24,957 nucleotides of DNA from Clostridia bacterium (GTDB taxonomy: Bacteria; Bacillota; Clostridia; Oscillospirales; Acutalibacteraceae). The DNA lies in the NCBI GenBank assembly GCA_900769775.1, contig CAAGHT010000086.1:1-24957 (forward strand), written 5' to 3'. This document shows, one piece after another, positions 23,805 through 24,957 of this stretch (within the stretch, counting starts at the first letter, position 1; every line of letters begins with the position of its first letter). The translations under genes and the position numbers were made by a program. The notes below the pieces were generated by a model that saw only the letters and a program-made list of their open reading frames with translations, had not been told where the DNA came from and ran no database searches.

Positions 23805-24533
23805 ATGAATAAAATCATTGCCGTAACAAGTGGCAAGGGCGGCACCGGAAAGAGTACCTTTTCGATGAATCTCGCCATTGCTGCCGCGCGTGACAATAGA
23901 GTTTTACTTATTGATATGGATGCCGGTATGCGCTGTCTTGACCTTCTGCTCGGCGTTTCGGAATCGGTTGTTATGGATGTATCCGATGTTGTCGCAGGCG
24001 CAGATATCGAGAGTGTTGCCGTGGCATCTCCCCTTTATGGCGGAGTATGGCTTCTCCCTGCGCCCCAAAAGGCTAATACAATCGACCCCGATGGTTTTAC
24101 CTCTCTTTTAGAAACAGCAAGTGAAAACTTTGGGCTCGTTATTATCGACTTCCCCGCAGGAAGCGACTATACCCTCTATGAAAAGCTGCCTCGCAGTTGT
24201 GATATTGTCTGTGTTTGCAACCCCGACCCCGTATCGGTCAGAGATGCCGCCGTTTGCGGACAGGCTATCCGCCGTATGGGCAAGAAGGGCTATCTTGTAA
24301 TAAACAAATACAGCTACAAGTATATACAAAACGGAAGATTTAAAAATCTTGATGATATTCTGAATGAAGCAGGGCTTCAGCTGCTCGGTATTGTACCGAA
24401 AAGGGATGACTTTGTTTATTCCTTCAGTACGGGCAAATTCCCGAGACACGGCCGCGGAGCCAGGGCATTCAGAAGAATTTATCGCAGAGTGAGCGGAGAA
24501 AGCTTACCTCTGCCCAAACTCAAAAAAATTTAA
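23805..24533 (+). CDS. minD: MinD-like septum-site ATPase
   Basis: A 242-aa ParA/MinD-type ATPase. The deviant Walker A is SGKGGTGKST with Lys11 and Lys16. It is followed by LLIDMDAGMRCLDLLLG (the DADxGLRNLD equivalent), the switch LVIIDFPAGSD and NPDPVSVRDA. The fit is better with MinD than with plasmid ParA. Two things are odd. No minC or minE lies beside it, though they do in many Clostridia. And the C terminus ends PLPKLKKI without the amphipathic membrane-targeting helix that most MinD have. I chose ATG 23805 (MNKIIAVTSGKGG) because AAGGAAG is 8 bases upstream; an ATG at 23799 is too close to it. The role in division is therefore less sure than the family. Confidence 0.82.
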   Translation: MNKIIAVTSGKGGTGKSTFSMNLAIAAARDNRVLLIDMDAGMRCLDLLLGVSESVVMDVSDVVAGADIESVAVASPLYGGVWLLPAPQKANTIDPDGFTSLLETASENFGLVIIDFPAGSDYTLYEKLPRSCDIVCVCNPDPVSVRDAAVCGQAIRRMGKKGYLVINKYSYKYIQNGRFKNLDDILNEAGLQLLGIVPKRDDFVYSFSTGKFPRHGRGARAFRRIYRRVSGESLPLPKLKKI

Positions 24534-24574
24534 AGCAAAAGGGTTACCCCATTATGCGAAAGGAGAATTTATAA

Positions 24575-24957
24575 ATGAATATTGCACTTATTGCACACGA
24601 TGCAAAAAAGGAGCTTATGGCGCAGTTCTGCATTGCTTATTGCGGAATACTCAGCCGACACACACTACTTGCCACCGGCTCTACCGGCAAGATTGTTTCC
24701 GAGGCAACCGGACTTGATATTATTAAGTTTATGAGCGGAAGTCACGGTGGTGAACAGCAGATTGCCGCGCGTATCGGCTGTGATGAGATTGATATGCTTC
24801 TTCTCTTCCGCGACCCAATGGGCTCAAGACCCGACGAGCCTGATGAAAATGCACTGCTTCGCCTTTGCGACATTCATCAGATTCCCGTTGCTACAAATAT
24901 CGCTACCGCTGAGGTGCTTATCCACGGACTTGACCGCGGTGACCTTGACTGGCGCGA
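24575..24957 (+). CDS. mgsA: Methylglyoxal synthase, cut by the window end
   Basis: MgsA turns dihydroxyacetone phosphate into methylglyoxal and phosphate, a bypass of lower glycolysis. The visible 127 codons start MNIALIAHDAKKELM and continue with LLATGSTGKIVSEATG, SGSHGGEQQIAARI, DMLLLFRDPM and IPVATNIATAEVLI. These line up with E. coli and B. subtilis MgsA along the whole length. The catalytic Asp71 of E. coli (GGDQQ) is Glu here, and His98 is Asp. AAAGGAG lies about 9 bases before the ATG. It follows the minD-like gene by 41 bases, a neighbour often seen near the min genes in Clostridia. The last residues are missing because the window stops. Confidence 0.9.
   Translation, partial: MNIALIAHDAKKELMAQFCIAYCGILSRHTLLATGSTGKIVSEATGLDIIKFMSGSHGGEQQIAARIGCDEIDMLLLFRDPMGSRPDEPDENALLRLCDIHQIPVATNIATAEVLIHGLDRGDLDWR

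Overview
The window is a dense, low-to-mid GC stretch of a Clostridia-type (Bacillota) chromosome, most plausibly an uncultured gut member of the Oscillospirales or a near relative. I infer this from gene order (miaB–ymcA/ylbF-like–mutS–mutL–miaA on one strand; mreB–mreC–mreD–PBP2–minD–mgsA on the other), AAGGAGG-type ribosome binding sites, TTG starts (tsaD, mreC), sigma-A-like TTGACA/TATAAT promoters, and a sortase with its apparent substrate. It is probably an assembled Illumina contig: bases 1-13 are an exact match to the Illumina adapter end and truncate miaA.

Layout. (1) 14-7092, minus: miaB, a YmcA/YlbF-family protein with a Cys-rich tail, mutS, mutL, miaA, driven by a promoter at 7141-7169. 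This joins tRNA A37 ms2i6A synthesis to mismatch repair. (2) 7213-9418, plus: a small secreted protein with a C-terminal sorting-signal-like tail, a class D-like sortase, and a four-helix membrane protein, with its own promoter and terminator. (3) 9384-9625: a convergent intergenic region full of small palindromes. (4) 9626-10993, minus: a transglutaminase-domain lipoprotein with a TPEPEP tandem repeat. (5) 11142-12318, plus: a single-gene unit for a Gfo/Idh/MocA oxidoreductase with a perfect consensus promoter and a strong terminator. (6) ~12320-12985: an IS200/IS605-type element whose Y1 transposase is out of frame with its ribosome binding site and ATG. (7) 13044-14787, minus: yebC and dusB. 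(8) 14840-24957, plus: polA, an arginine-phosphatase-like LMW-PTP, rimI, tsaD, mreBCD, PBP2, then, behind another candidate promoter, a MinD-like ATPase and methylglyoxal synthase, which is cut by the window end.

How the genes fit together. Several enzymes serve tRNA or translation: MiaA and MiaB (ms2i6A37), TsaD (t6A37), DusB (dihydrouridine), RimI (S18 acetylation) and YebC. MutS and MutL perform mismatch repair, and PolA performs gap filling. MreBCD and PBP2 form the core of the elongasome that builds the lateral wall, and the adjacent MinD-like ATPase would normally place the division site. The sortase cassette and the transglutaminase lipoprotein are the cell-surface, accessory part. Every stretch longer than 300 bases contains a gene or the IS element.

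The least explained items are the sortase cassette with a non-LPXTG substrate, the orphan MinD-like protein beside a methylglyoxal synthase with changed active-site residues, the dusB promoter that would give an almost leaderless mRNA, and the palindrome-rich 9419-9625 region. I see no CRISPR array, tRNA, rRNA or prophage.
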